A DNA stretch of 64,000 bases, taken from NCBI GenBank assembly GCA_000827325.1, contig KN832874.1, forward strand, positions 200,044-264,043, in the 5' to 3' direction. The position numbers and the translations under genes are program-made. Each line of letters starts with the position of its first letter. Within the stretch, counting starts at the first letter, position 1. The DNA comes from Oidiodendron maius Zn. Taxonomy: Eukaryota; Ascomycota; Leotiomycetes; Myxotrichaceae. This document shows positions 1-10,373 of this stretch, in pieces. The notes beneath the pieces were generated by a model. The model saw only the letters and a program-made list of their open reading frames with translations, did not search any database and was not told where the DNA came from.

Positions 1-3000
1 ATTCGCTGCAGATGATGAGGGCCTGCTCTGCTGCTGGAAGGACTGAGGAGTACCACCGGCCAATGGTGAGGTCACTCGAGCGGGAGCTGGTCCTTTCGGT
101 GGAGGTGGGGGAGGGGTAGCGGTCGCTCTGGGTTGTCCATATGGCGAAACTGGCGGGGCCGTCGCCGAATTATTTTGATTGGGAAAGGGAGAAGTAACTG
201 GAGGGACGGGGGTAGTCCTCCGTGCAACAGGAGGTTTGGTCACCAAGGGCGTATCGTTCCAGTTCACCATTTCCTTTGCCTTGGAAGGTGGAGGTACTGA
301 GGGTGTTGGGTTCCTAGGAGGGGCCGAGCCGAACGCTGGCGGCGGAGGAGCTCCGTAGCCAGCAGTGGCACCCCCATACGATCCATAAGCACCGTAACCT
401 GCCTGAGCTTGAGGTGGTTGGTATCCTTGTTGCGGCTGTTGCGGCGCGTAGGCACCCGTTGGAGGAGCATAGGGATTCGAAGCTGGCATAGAGGACTGAG
501 AGGCAAAGGCATTTGTAGCCGGGATGGAAGATGCTGTCGGCTGATAACCTAGAGGCTGAACACGAGATGCCGTTCGTGCGATTCCTGGTTGTGTAGCTGT
601 ACGTGGAACTGTAGCCACCGGTGCCGGTTTCCTTGATGCTAGCTTCACTCTGTTTCGTGCAACTTCAGCCGCAGGGTAATGGTCGGGAAGGAGTGCAAGA
701 TATTTCTCTGCGATAGATAATTGGCCATGTGCGGCGACGATGTCTGCATACTCGGTATACATATCGTACAGAGGTGCAAGCTTCCAGCCAGATGTCAAGC
801 TCCGTTCGGTATCATTGAACTTGGTGACATCTCGGAACACGGTAACCTTTTCGATGAAGTTCTGTAATGAGCGTGCATGAACAGAGAATGTAGAATCTCC
901 ACTAAGATCCTTGATCCCTGCTTTTTCACTCTCCTTAAGTTCTGTGATCCAAATCGAGGTAACCTTCTCCAGCTTTGATCCAACCAAATAGCAGAAGGAA
1001 GCATCTTCCAGGGCACCCGATTCCATGACTCGGTCCCCAAGAGCCTCGCACAAATCAGAAAACTCGCTATGCTCGGCATATGAGCAGACAATCGCCATAG
1101 ATTCTTTCCAGTTTGAGAGGTCGGCATTGTATACAATATCCCAGAGATTTTTGCCAATGACAGAGGTTAATAGACGAAGATAATTCGGCCCCTGTGTCTT
1201 GCGTGACAGATACTGAGACTGTGCGTTTTCTAGGAGTTCTTTGCCTCCACAGTTTGCGATAATCAGAGCATCCGCGATCCGGTCTTCCTTTAGGCAAATG
1301 GTCATAGCCTTCTCGAATTGGCCTAGCATCAATGCTTTAGTAATCTGTTTCTCTGAGTCTGAATCTTTGTCAGAAAAGAGATGGAATGGATTGTCAGTCT
1401 TGGCGCCTTTCGTGGCTGCGATTATTGAAAGGAAGTCCTCTCCGTCTCCGCCATCAGCGAAGATAGTGGATAGTCTGCTGTTCTTTGCCGCTGTAGCAGC
1501 TCCGTTTGTCTCCAGCGTAGAGTCTTCTTCCTTTACCTCCTCGGACTCAGAGATGCCATTTGTTGTCTCTTCAGACTCTGAGAATCCAAGATATTCGACC
1601 ACGCGTTTTCGTGGATCATCTGAAATGAGGGTCTCGATTACTTTCCAGTCTGCCTTCTCTCCATCTGTCTTTGCCTCGGCAATGTGAGACTCGCAGATAC
1701 TGCTGATATCACCAGCTTGAAGTGACTTCTCAAATGCTTCTGTTGCAGAGCCGACACCAGAATCAACGGAGAAGTTTGAAATCTGGATTTTGGATGATCT
1801 TGGCTTCCCAGCTGCACCAGACACCAGGCCAAAGCTAACTAGTTTTCCACCAAATCCAAATGACGCTCCTGCAGGCCGTTCTAGCCATTTAGGAGCCTTT
1901 ATTAACGAGAAGGATGCACCCTGAGGTTGCGTCTGAGCCTTGGCAAAGAAGTCTTCTCCATCAACTGGGCCTTGTGCTTGCGACGTAGCTGCTGTTGGAT
2001 TCGTATTCTGCAGTGTCTGAATAGAGATTTTGCCATCAAAGGATGCAGTGGCTGAAAGAGTTGGATTGTGGGGATTGAATCTTGTCTGGAAAGTCCAGTT
2101 TGTAACCTCAGGGAACTCGCCAAGATGCTCTCCGGTCTGGGGATTCCAGATTAGCGTTCTGTTATCCTTGCCGCAGGATAGCAGTAGGTCGCTGTCTTGC
2201 TGACACCAGGAGAGAGACAAGATTCCCTGGTCATGTCCCTGCAATGTACGTTCTGGTGCGTTGGAGTTTCGCAGATCCCAGAGTAGGATAACCGGGCTCG
2301 AATCATCAGGCGTAGCGGTCAAGAGCTTGGTGGCATTATTAGGATCCCAGGCAATGGCTCCAACAGCCTTGCGGTTGTTGTTCAGGGTAAGGGATGCTTT
2401 CTTGGTCTTTAGATCCCAGACCGTGACAAATCCACCGCTGCCGCCAGTTGCCAGAATATGAGGAACCTTTCTATTCCACGCCACGCATTCGAGGTCGTCT
2501 GATCGTGCTGCGGCCGTACCCAATCTAAATGGGTTTGAGATGTCGTTGATATCGTAAATGAAGAGTTCCCCCTTTGCGCCCGCTGTCGCGAGGATTTGGG
2601 GCTTCAGGGGATTGAATTCGAGTGACTTAATTGCGCCTGTGTGCTTCGTTGTCCGTGACATAAACGCATCTTCAGAGCCTTTTATGAGCTTCTCGGCATC
2701 CCACAGGTCCAAGGAGCCGTTCTCCAGCGCCCCAGCAATTATACCCCTGGGATGGTCCTCGCTCGCCGGCCCCCAGGCAATGTCGTGAAATCTGTACAAA
2801 GAGTACTTAGCATTATATATTTATACCATAGGCAAGCAAGCTCACCTTGAATCTGTGCTGAGACTTGCAATAGGTTGAAGTTCAACGCCTTGTTGACGGT
2901 CATCGAGGCGCAAGTCCCAGAGCTCCAGCTTGGTCTCATCAGAGAAGTCCGCATCGACTGCACCAGCCCTAGTCCCTGTTACCACATATGGCGCGTCTGA

Positions 3001-3054
3001 GCCCGAGGACCACGCAAATGCTGCGGTCTTGGGGATTTCTCTCAATTTCACCAT
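1..3054 (-). CDS. sec31: COPII coat outer-shell protein Sec31 (3' part outside window)
   Basis: This is the large outer-cage subunit of the COPII vesicle coat. It pairs with Sec13 and stimulates Sar1 GTP hydrolysis at ER exit sites. The start [16 protein letters not shown] opens an N-terminal WD40 propeller, with phrases such as [20 protein letters not shown] and [15 protein letters not shown] helical region follows, then a long Pro/Gln/Ala-rich linker near the left edge. That linker contains NWNDTP (about 248-262), matching the Trp-Asn 'active fragment' that inserts into the Sar1-Sec23 site. One intron, 2792-2845, has GT-AG ends and restores phase. About 1000 residues are visible; family members are about 1200-1300, so the C-terminus lies beyond base 1. 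The gene diverges from the RRM gene at 3373. Identity is secure; only the C-terminus is unseen. Confidence 0.93.
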
Positions 3055-3372
3055 GGTATGGGGTGTTGTCCCTGCCGAGTGTTTCTCGACGGGGGATGAA
3101 TTTGTCGACCTTCAGCAGGGGAAGAGACAATTTTTTGAATTCGAATTATAATTGGCGGACTCGGACTTGGGGGAATGTATGCGCGATGTCCTGAAGTTGT
3201 CAAAATAACATGTGTTTTAAGTGTTCTAAATTCGTGGACAGATTTCCAGCCAGCTGCGCTGCGCCTACTTATATACACGTGACCTTAGCCTTGCCTGGCG
3301 AAGTTTTTGCCTACATAAAGGGAACTTTATGGGCTTATCAACGCTCCGCAGCTAGGCTCAAGACGTTTAAAT
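3055..3372. promoter_or_regulatory. Divergent intergenic region between sec31 and the RRM gene
   Basis: This 318-bp gap separates two genes that start back to back, so both promoters must lie here or overlap the gene ends. I see no reading frame of its own. No specific transcription-factor site is claimed. Confidence 0.5.
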
Positions 3373-3938
3373 ATGACAGATCAATCACGCTGGAAAGCGA
3401 CTGTATTTGTTGGTGGCTTAGCACCCATGGTCACTGCTGCAAACTTGGAGGCTGCATTTTTGCCCTTTGGTGAGATTGCTGATGTCTCGTTACCGTACGT
3501 TAAGTCTCAGTCTATTCGTATAAATGGTATTTCTAATGTTCACAGTAAGCCTGAAGCTCCCAATTCCACAGAAATTCACAGAGGATACGGGTATGTGGAG
3601 TTTGAAGATCCCGAGGACGTCAAAGATGCTATAGACAACATGGATCAGTCCGAGCTCTTTGGCAAGGTGATTAAAGTTAATGCCGCAAAGCCTCCGAAGA
3701 ACGTGAACGAAGGCCTTGGTAGTAAAACCGCATTGTGGGAGCAGGTATGATGCTTTATTGTCAAGTTCTCTTGAAAAATCACTGACCGGATTTCTAGGAG
3801 GGTTGGTTGGCAGAACATGCCGTTAGCGAAGAGGACAAACTTGCTGCAGAGAATGCAAAAGCAGGTGTAGAAGATAGGGCAGAAGACCCTATGCAAGGCT
3901 TAGAGGGACTGGATGTGGCTGGGCCAAAGCCAGAGTGA
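3373..3938 (+). CDS. Small RRM protein similar to the RNA-binding half of cyclophilin E
   Basis: This 153-residue protein is essentially one RNA-recognition motif. RNP2 is TVFVGGL near residue 10 and RNP1 is GYGYVEFE near residue 55. The RRM ends with KVIKVNAAKPPK, wording typical of the RRM of cyclophilin E (CYP33/PPIE). The cyclophilin domain itself is absent and an acidic tail ends in GPKPE. Three exons: 3373-3494, 3546-3744 and 3798-3938 (462 coding bases). The first intron is 51 bp, a multiple of three and stop-free, so an unspliced transcript would still be open. Acidic residues and the short length suggest a spliceosome or mRNA-associated partner. That role is inference from the RRM type. 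Confidence 0.85.
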
Positions 3939-4222
3939 ACGGTTTAGCTCTCGATACTTGTAGCATTGTAGGATAGACAATGACTGGAGGGGGCGTTCAA
4001 GGCACAATGGGATATTGCCAGGAGTTTGAAGGTAGTCGATCATAGGAATCGCATATACTTTTACTGCCAAGTGAAATAAAGACATTGTTGGTAATGAACA
4101 AGTTGACTTGCTTTACTTTGTACATCTCCCTCCAAGGTATCCACTGCGTCATCTGCCATACCTATCTACCATCTTGACATAAAAGAAAACCCATATTCAC
4201 CAAGCAGTATCTGCAGCGGTAT
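3939..4222. other. Convergent 3' spacer
   Basis: The RRM gene and the MLRQ-like gene end facing each other across 284 bp. It presumably holds both 3' untranslated regions; AATAAA occurs at about 4076. No other feature is seen. Confidence 0.4.
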
Positions 4223-4707
4223 CTAGTCCTTTCTGTTTTGTCGGGTTAAACGCATTTGCTTGTCCGAAACAAGCTTATTGCCCATCGAATACACGGCGGC
4301 ACCAACAGCGACAGCAACGACAAAGCCTACCAATTCTTAGCCTTAGATTCGGTAATTGGGTATAGGAACACATACCGAGAGGGATCAACTCCGGGGGAAT
4401 TCGCTTGAGTGTTCGGAGTCGTTGTGAGATGGTGTGAGCTAGAGATCCATCAGCTTCTGCAATCCAATGCCTGGCCCCCGTCCAACAGCTGTAATAGAGC
4501 TTTGTGTCACTTGCTCCAGCATCTCCTCTTTCATATGCCCTATTGGGTAGATATGTTGGAAACGTACCGCTCTGGTCCTCCTTCTACGAACACAACTTCA
4601 TCAGCCGTTTTCTTTTTGTAACATGTGACGGGGCTGCGACTTACCGGGACAGGAAACATCATCCTCCTCGTAGGCTGGAACATCCTGACAGCGGTGGTTG
4701 GGTGCAT
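4223..4707 (-). CDS. NDUFA4/MLRQ-type (B12D) respiratory-chain subunit
   Basis: This is a predicted 64-residue mitochondrial inner-membrane protein with one hydrophobic segment (about residues 27-44, GFVVAVAVGAAVYSMG). It follows a short basic N-terminus and the motif PPELIPL, and a basic tail follows. That layout matches the fungal 'complex I MLRQ subunit' family; in mammals the homologue NDUFA4 is now regarded as a complex IV subunit. Three exons: 4707-4645, 4403-4376 and 4326-4223 (195 coding bases). The introns are 4404-4644 and 4327-4375, and the first has a consensus GTAAGT donor. The start MHPTTAVRMFQ is the only ATG that keeps phase. The gene lies head-to-head with cox12, 255 bp away. 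No single open frame covers the gene, so the model depends on splice calls. Confidence 0.66.
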
Positions 4708-4962
4708 GGTGGTTGATGTCCAATTGCAGTTCCGGTGTTTGGAGGAGGTAGCTTGTCGTTTCTGTGGTGAGAGTGTGAGTCCCGACCTTGGATTCCGCGA
4801 ACGACTACGGTGCTCCAAGTATTCCCGGCCGGGTCGCCAAATCCACAGCCGAACTTCCTCACGACCTCATTCCATCTGCTCGACTAGCAAGATCGTCTCC
4901 AATTGACACTCCCACCACGACCCTTATTCCTCACTCTCACGCTTCAAAGCATTGTCGCAACC
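4708..4962. promoter_or_regulatory. Shared divergent promoter of the MLRQ-like gene and cox12
   Basis: Two small respiratory-chain genes start back to back around this 255-bp gap. The arrangement would allow coordinated expression. No defined binding site is claimed. Confidence 0.5.
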
Positions 4963-5446
4963 ATGTCTGATAGTGAACGTGAGACCAAGCCCTTTAAGTT
5001 CGTGACTGGTACGTGCCAAGCTCTCCTTCATGCGCTCTGACGAAAACAACCCATTGCTAACATTGTGCTGCAGCTGGTAAATGTCACTCCTCACAGAACC
5101 ATGAGTTTCGCTCATTGATATTCTTATCATAGGCTTTGATGCCCGCTTCCCGAACCAGAACCAGACCAAGCACTGCTGGCAGAACTATGTCGACTACCAC
5201 AAGTGCATTCTAGCCAAGGGTGAGGACTTTGCTCCGTGTCGCCAGGTATGCGGACAACAACTGTGAGCACGGTATATGATCTAATGAATGTGGATAGTTC
5301 TTCTTGGCCTATAAGTCATTGTGCCCAAGCTCTTGGTGTGAACGATGGGATGAGCAGCGGGGTTAGTATCTACGCTCGTGGCGTGCGATGTTTACTTACC
5401 ATTCCTACTAGAAAACGGAACCTTCCCAGCCCGTCTCGACCAGTAG
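4963..5446 (+). CDS. cox12: Cytochrome c oxidase subunit VIb (Cox12), with a 3-nt microexon
   Basis: This is an 86-residue intermembrane-space subunit of complex IV that helps hold the dimer near the cytochrome c site. It carries the twin-cysteine CHCH fold: C-x9-C in [12 protein letters not shown], then C-x10-C from APC to SLC. The motif [14 protein letters not shown] is a family signature. Length agrees with yeast Cox12 (83 aa) and human COX6B (86 aa). Exons: 4963-5008, 5074-5076, 5133-5245, 5298-5361 and 5412-5446. The second exon is only CTG and supplies the Ala of T-A-G-F-D. The acceptor before it follows a textbook TGCTAAC branch site, and reading past it meets a stop. Skipping it is also in frame but would remove a residue position that yeast (TVGFD) and human (TAPFD) both keep. 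Confidence 0.92.
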
Positions 5447-5654
5447 AGGACTATATGATGGAATGGAGAAGGGAGTCGCAAAACGAAAGGAGTGTGAAGA
5501 ATGGGCGGTGCGATGGGATGGACCAGTTATACACAAGTCTGTGCACTGTACAAATCACCAATGCGAATTGATAGAAAGGCTACATATGGTTCTGATCTAT
5601 GATTACAGCTGCTGGATGTTTCTATGTGATTTGGACGGTTCCTATATGGCCCTC

Positions 5655-7661
5655 TCAAGCTCCTTTTCCTGCCCTTAAGCGGTCATAATGAAGCATGGCC
5701 CCCAGTAGCACCTGAGCACCATTCGCGCAGTCCTCTGGGCTGCAGTACTCTGATGGATTGTGGCTTACTCCATCTCTACATGGCACGAAAATCCTAGAGA
5801 TATATGTAAGTATTCGAATACTTATTCTAGATCGAGTCAACTTACATTGCTGTCGGAGCACGCCTCGACGTATAAACACTAAAGTCACATCAGTCATGCT
5901 CTCATGCTCTAATGCAACTCTCTTCTTCCCCGCCTACCTGTCATGTCCTGCACCGGATGTCATTCTTTGTATCTTGCTCTCAGCACTGACCCCTAGCATA
6001 TCCTTTGCACTGGCCTCCACACATTCTATACAATCCTCATGGAACTTGGTAGCTGGCGAATCTGTATCCATTACCCACTGGACGCTGCATCCTCTTCCCT
6101 TGGTGCCAACTTTATTTATACTATCTATTTCATCTCCAGCCGCAATTTGAGCAAAATCAGACCTAAGTGCGTTCTCTAGATCTATGAGTTTCTGATCTTC
6201 CTTGGATCTCATGTCGAGTGAAAACTGCACGAAACCAGGCACTGTATTTGTCGAACCCGGCTTTAGGGAGAGAATACCAGTGGATGCCAAACAACCTAGC
6301 TCTGCTGCCTTATTATGACTATGCAAGATCAGTTTCGCAGCTGTCAGCATGGCGTCAGAACGATTCCTGAAGTCCGTTGTTCCAGTATGGCAATCTCTGC
6401 CTCTCACGGTGATCGTATACCATCTATATGCCTGAACACCCTCGACAGCTCCTATTTTCCTATCAGAGCTCTCGAGAATCGGACCTTGTTCAATGTGAAG
6501 TTCAAAATGGGCTCCCAATGGGTTCACTTTGTAGCTTGCTTCGAGGGATCCAAGATATCCGATTCTTTCCAGCTCTGACCTCTGGGTAGCTGTGCCAGCG
6601 CCTACTTCGGCGAGACTATATGCTTTTTCAAGGGTAACTGCGCCTGCCCATACACCCGAAGATATCATGGATTGCGGAAACCGTGCTCCTTCTTCGTTGG
6701 TCCAATTTATTACACTGCACACAACCTAAATCAGCGGATTCATTGCATTTCAGGCGTGCGAATTTCTGAGCCATGTCTCACAGATGAGTTTCAAATCTTG
6801 GTTCTTACCCAGTGCTGTATTCAGTCTCTATATTGTGGTCATTCATGGTCTTCAAAGCCTCAATGCCAGCATGAACTCCAAGAATACCTGCTATGATTAG
6901 CGTTTCTCTCACAACATGACTCTGACTATTAATTCCTACCATCATACCGACCACCTGTAGGCTTCTCGTCGTTAACATGTTAAGATCTACAATAAAAGAT
7001 ATTCATAATCTAACCTGCGTATCCATATGACTACCTATCTCCAGAATCAGCATCTGTTTTATATGAGCGAAAAAATAGTACTAACCGGCGTACGTTGGAG
7101 GCCCATCTTTCCTCCCTGGCCGTATGGCAAATATATTTCCTATCGAAGAGATTGGTATAATTTCAAGGCTTTGACATGAAATGCCTACCCATAGCATCGA
7201 TCTTTACTTTACAGCCTAGAGACTTCGTCGTCGCGACGAACCAGTCTCGGGCTGACTTGTCTGCATCTGAAAGTGCAAGACGAGACATCCCGATGTCTGT
7301 TTCGCCACTGATTTAATGTTAAAAACTGTCACTGAGAAGCCATGGTACTGGCCGATCATATAGCGAAGAAGCTTAGGCGTTCATATCCACGACTCAAAAC
7401 TACTCGTAAAGAAATAGGAAATCGCACTCACGGTCCCCACCTCTCCCCTTTCCCCCACTCACAAGTCTCATGAAGATCTCTCCAGAGCCTATCCGGGTTG
7501 ATTCTCACACGCGCAAGCTGCTCTCTTGACATGCTCATTGTCGTCACATTTCTCTTCGTTGTGGTTGAGAATCGTTTATAACCCGAACATGAAGCTCTGA
7601 CGGGTCCAGTTATCACAGGCGCGGACCGGTAGACGGACCGGAGAATGATGGGCTGGGCCAT
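5655..7661 (-). CDS. M20-family amidohydrolase, likely beta-ureidopropionase (N-carbamoyl-amino-acid hydrolase)
   Basis: This 490-residue enzyme is predicted to release ammonia and CO2 from N-carbamoyl-beta-alanine or a similar ureido compound, the last step of reductive pyrimidine breakdown (Pyd3 type in yeasts). Metal and catalytic motifs are in order: SHMDTQPTGGRYDG, WTNEEGARF, a lid with HFELHIEQGP, then TSGAGHDS and VSHNPSEYC. Nine exons: 7432-7661, 7189-7307, 7086-7139, 7015-7034, 6940-6961, 6809-6887, 5938-6714, 5846-5878 and 5655-5793. They sum to 1473 bases in phase. The 20- and 22-nt exons are the shortest in it. The N-terminal 40 residues are basic and Ser/Thr-rich, possibly a mitochondrial or peroxisomal presequence. 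Allantoate amidohydrolase or hydantoinase-type carbamoylase are close alternatives. Confidence 0.85.
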
Positions 7662-8070
7662 TGTATAGAATTTAAGAGAGCAAGGGAAGGAATGGATGGG
7701 GCACCTTTAATTTGATTAGAAAAGGCGTCTGTAGGCTTAAAAGCGGTATTTAGTTTTGATAAAGTGGTTTAGAGGAGAGAGGACGCGTGAGCTGTATGCT
7801 GATAGGAAGGAGGTGCTGTACAGCAAAGGTGGGGTTTATTATGCCGATTTCAGTGTAGGTACACTGACATAATTTTATTCACGCCTAGAGACGGTATAAT
7901 CTTGTTGGGAGACATAACATGAGCTAATAGTAAAGTCGACTGGCTTAAAAGAGTTACGCCGAAGCAGGTAGAATAATGTTCCTTTTTAACATAATACAAG
8001 CCCTCCCTGGATGCTCCGACCGGTCCCCAACGCCATGCTTGATTTGGCATTTTACTAATACAGACGGAAA
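7662..8070. other. Intergenic region upstream of the amidohydrolase gene
   Basis: This 409-bp gap should contain the amidohydrolase promoter and the sde2 3' end. I see no supported coding or RNA feature. Confidence 0.35.
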
Positions 8071-9036
8071 TCATTTTGCTTTGGCCTTCCCTTTCCCTTT
8101 TGCTGGAGCCCTTGCCTGAGAGCGGCCCTTTCCCCTGGTGGTTGTTGGTAGAGGAGAAAGATCCTTGCTCCTCTCTTGGCCTTCGTCCTCATTGTCCTCC
8201 GCATCTTCTACCTCCTCGTCTTCATCATCTTCTTCATCGCTCATGAACTCGTCATCGTCGTCGAACCCGAAGAATGTCTTGGCCTTGGGTTTTGATTGTG
8301 GCTCTGAAGGTGGCGTCGTATCCTTTGAACTCGTACCTCCTGTGGCCTCATCTTCACTACTTGAACTACTAGCAGTTCTCAACGACGTCCTTAGAAGATT
8401 ATCTCGATAATCCCCAGCCTTCATAGCAGTAAGAACAGCTTCTCTTGTGCGTTCGTTCGCCTCTTCCTTGTCCTCCATCCACTTTCCATCCACCTTGCCC
8501 TTATTACCAGATCTAATCTCCTCCTCTCTTCGCTCTGCAAGTTCTACGACCTGCTCCCACCTCTTCCGTCGCTCCTCTTTCTCCCGCTTCGCCATCTCCG
8601 GTTTGATAGCTAAGTACTCGGCCAGCGCTTTTGCCTCATTCACCGTTCTCAGCCTGCGCCCATCCAGGTTCCGGCTCGATCCATTATCCTCGCCTTGATT
8701 CTTCCTCCGCTTAGAAGACATGCGTCCGCCTGCTGCTCGCAATTGCGATCCGAAACCTCCCTTACCACCACACATAGGGACAGATAGGCGGAGAGAGAGG
8801 AAACCATCTTGAGGAGAAGTAAGGAAATCGGAGATTGGGGTGGTAGAGGTAATCGGGAGTTGCTTGTTCGATATGGTAGTAAGAATCAGGCGATGGTTGT
8901 GAGCAGGAAGACGCTCATGAAGTCGTTCTTGGAGCTCGGAGACGGTCGTGTTGCGAGGGAGTGGTAAGGAGAGTGTCGACGGAAGTTTGAGACCCGGGAA
9001 TGAGGTGAGTAGAACATTCACGTGGGACGAAGCCAT
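8071..9036 (-). CDS. sde2: Sde2-type splicing and genome-stability factor with ubiquitin-like N-terminus
   Basis: A single-exon 321-residue protein. Residues 1-86 look like a ubiquitin fold ([18 protein letters not shown]...). They end at [13 protein letters not shown], the GG-KGG junction where Sde2 proteins are cleaved so that the C-terminal part, starting with Lys, enters the spliceosome. The middle is a charged coiled coil ([24 protein letters not shown]), followed by Ser-rich and Asp/Glu-rich stretches and a Lys/Ala tail. In fission yeast Sde2 promotes excision of particular introns and supports heterochromatin and telomeres; human SDE2 also acts at replication forks. The gene is head-to-head with rps10 across 327 bp. 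The start ATG (9034-9036) is the first in frame. Confidence 0.92.
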   Translation of the reverse strand: MASSHVNVLLTSFPGLKLPSTLSLPLPRNTTVSELQERLHERLPAHNHRLILTTISNKQLPITSTTPISDFLTSPQDGFLSLRLSVPMCGGKGGFGSQLRAAGGRMSSKRRKNQGEDNGSSRNLDGRRLRTVNEAKALAEYLAIKPEMAKREKEERRKRWEQVVELAERREEEIRSGNKGKVDGKWMEDKEEANERTREAVLTAMKAGDYRDNLLRTSLRTASSSSSEDEATGGTSSKDTTPPSEPQSKPKAKTFFGFDDDDEFMSDEEDDEDEEVEDAEDNEDEGQERSKDLSPLPTTTRGKGRSQARAPAKGKGKAKAK

Positions 9037-9363
9037 GATAGGTAGTCTGAGAGAAGCTTTGTAGAAGAGATAGTGAGTCTGATGCAGATTGTGTTGCCTG
9101 TTAACGCTCTCAAAGCGGCGTATTCAGACGTGACTGTTGTTATCTAGGCTCTGCTAGTCGTGGAGGCAAAAGAGGTGAGGCTGTCGAGATAGGAAAAGCG
9201 AGCAACATGTGGCTGGTAACGGCGCTAAACCCCAGTAAGGTTAGAGAGTTAAACCGCCTCGCTTACTGGCCCCTCATCTCGCACACTCAATAATTTATAT
9301 TTTCCATTTGATCATCCGCGAACTTCTTGAAGAGTATTCCCAGCACCACCAAATACCGCCAAG
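9037..9363. promoter_or_regulatory. Divergent promoter of sde2 and rps10
   Basis: A 327-bp gap serves two back-to-back genes. On the plus strand it contains GCTAAACCCC and AGTTAAACC near 9222-9255. These resemble the AACCC/GGGTT-type elements seen at many fungal ribosomal-protein promoters. That link is by eye only. Confidence 0.45.
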
Positions 9364-9983
9364 ATGTACGAGACCATCTTGATCTTCCCTCAATCACTTC
9401 AAGCTGACTTTCACCCAGGCTTATCCCCAAGGCAGACCGCAAGAAGATCCATGAATACCTCTTCCGCGAGGGTGTTCTCGTCGCCAAGAAGGACTACAAT
9501 CTGCCCAAGCACAACGACATTGACACAAAGAACCTCTACGTGATCAAGGCCTGCCAGTCGCTCACTTCCCGCGGCTACGTCAAGACACAGTTCTCCTGGC
9601 AATACTACTACTACACCCTCACCCCAGAAGGTCTGGACTACCTCCGCGAATGGCTGCACCTGCCTGCTGAGATCGTACCCGCGACGCACATCAAGCAGCA
9701 GCGCTCGCATGCTCCTCCTCGAGGAATGATGGGCGGTGACGGCGAGCGTGAGAGGAAGCCGTTCGGTGGCCGTGGCGGGCGTGGTGATCGCGGTGATCGT
9801 GAGGGTGGATACAGAAGACGTGATGCCGGAGAGGGCAAGGAGGGTGCGCCATCAGGAGAGTTCGCTCCTCAATTGTGCGTTCCACCGTCCCCTTTTACTT
9901 ACAGAAGAAAATAAACTAACTGCTTTACCAGCCGTGGTGGATTCGGGCGTGGTGCTGGCCGTGGTGCCGCTCCTCCCTCTTAA
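9364..9983 (+). CDS. rps10: 40S ribosomal protein S10 (eS10)
   Basis: Small-subunit ribosomal protein with the eS10 winged-helix domain at the N-terminus: [20 protein letters not shown], then [11 protein letters not shown], and later [26 protein letters not shown]. An Arg/Gly-rich tail follows, with [19 protein letters not shown] and [13 protein letters not shown]. Exons: 9364-9365 (only A and T of the start codon), 9419-9874 and 9932-9983. Introns are 9366-9418 and 9875-9931, both with clear branch and acceptor signals. The unspliced ATG at 9364 would be read in the wrong frame, so the start codon must be completed by splicing. Length and motif order fit the family. Confidence 0.94.
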
Positions 9984-10373
9984 CTTGTCTAAATAGCTCA
10001 GCTCGTTTGCATCTGACAGACATTTCCCTTTATAAAACTCTCTAAACAGGATGTGGGTTAGATAGTAGCGCATCTGGCCGAGTGAAAGTAACCGCCGGGG
10101 GAATGGAATAGGTCGAAGGGGGAAGTTGACACTTCAAAACTGTCAGTTAGCATCAACGAGCTTCTTCCAAGATGATCGTCCAGTTTGAGTGATTGCCGTT
10201 ATATACTTTTTATCCATCTGTGATTCCTACTGCTGTTACGAGATGTAACCCCATCTAACTGTCTTACTATCAGTCCATGACGTATTTGTTCATTCACAAA
10301 ATTAAGCAGAACACCTCGAGGTGGTGATACTGTAAATTCTGCCATATAGGAGTCTGGGTATCTAATAACTATA
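9984..10373. other. Convergent 3' spacer between rps10 and gep3
   Basis: A 390-bp gap between two genes that end facing each other. It should contain both 3' untranslated regions. Nothing else is supported. Confidence 0.35.

Noticed and set aside
8138-8698. Plus-strand Ser-rich open frames opposite sde2
   Set aside because: They are the antisense of Asp/Glu- and Arg/Lys-rich codons in sde2; no domains or splice sites support them.
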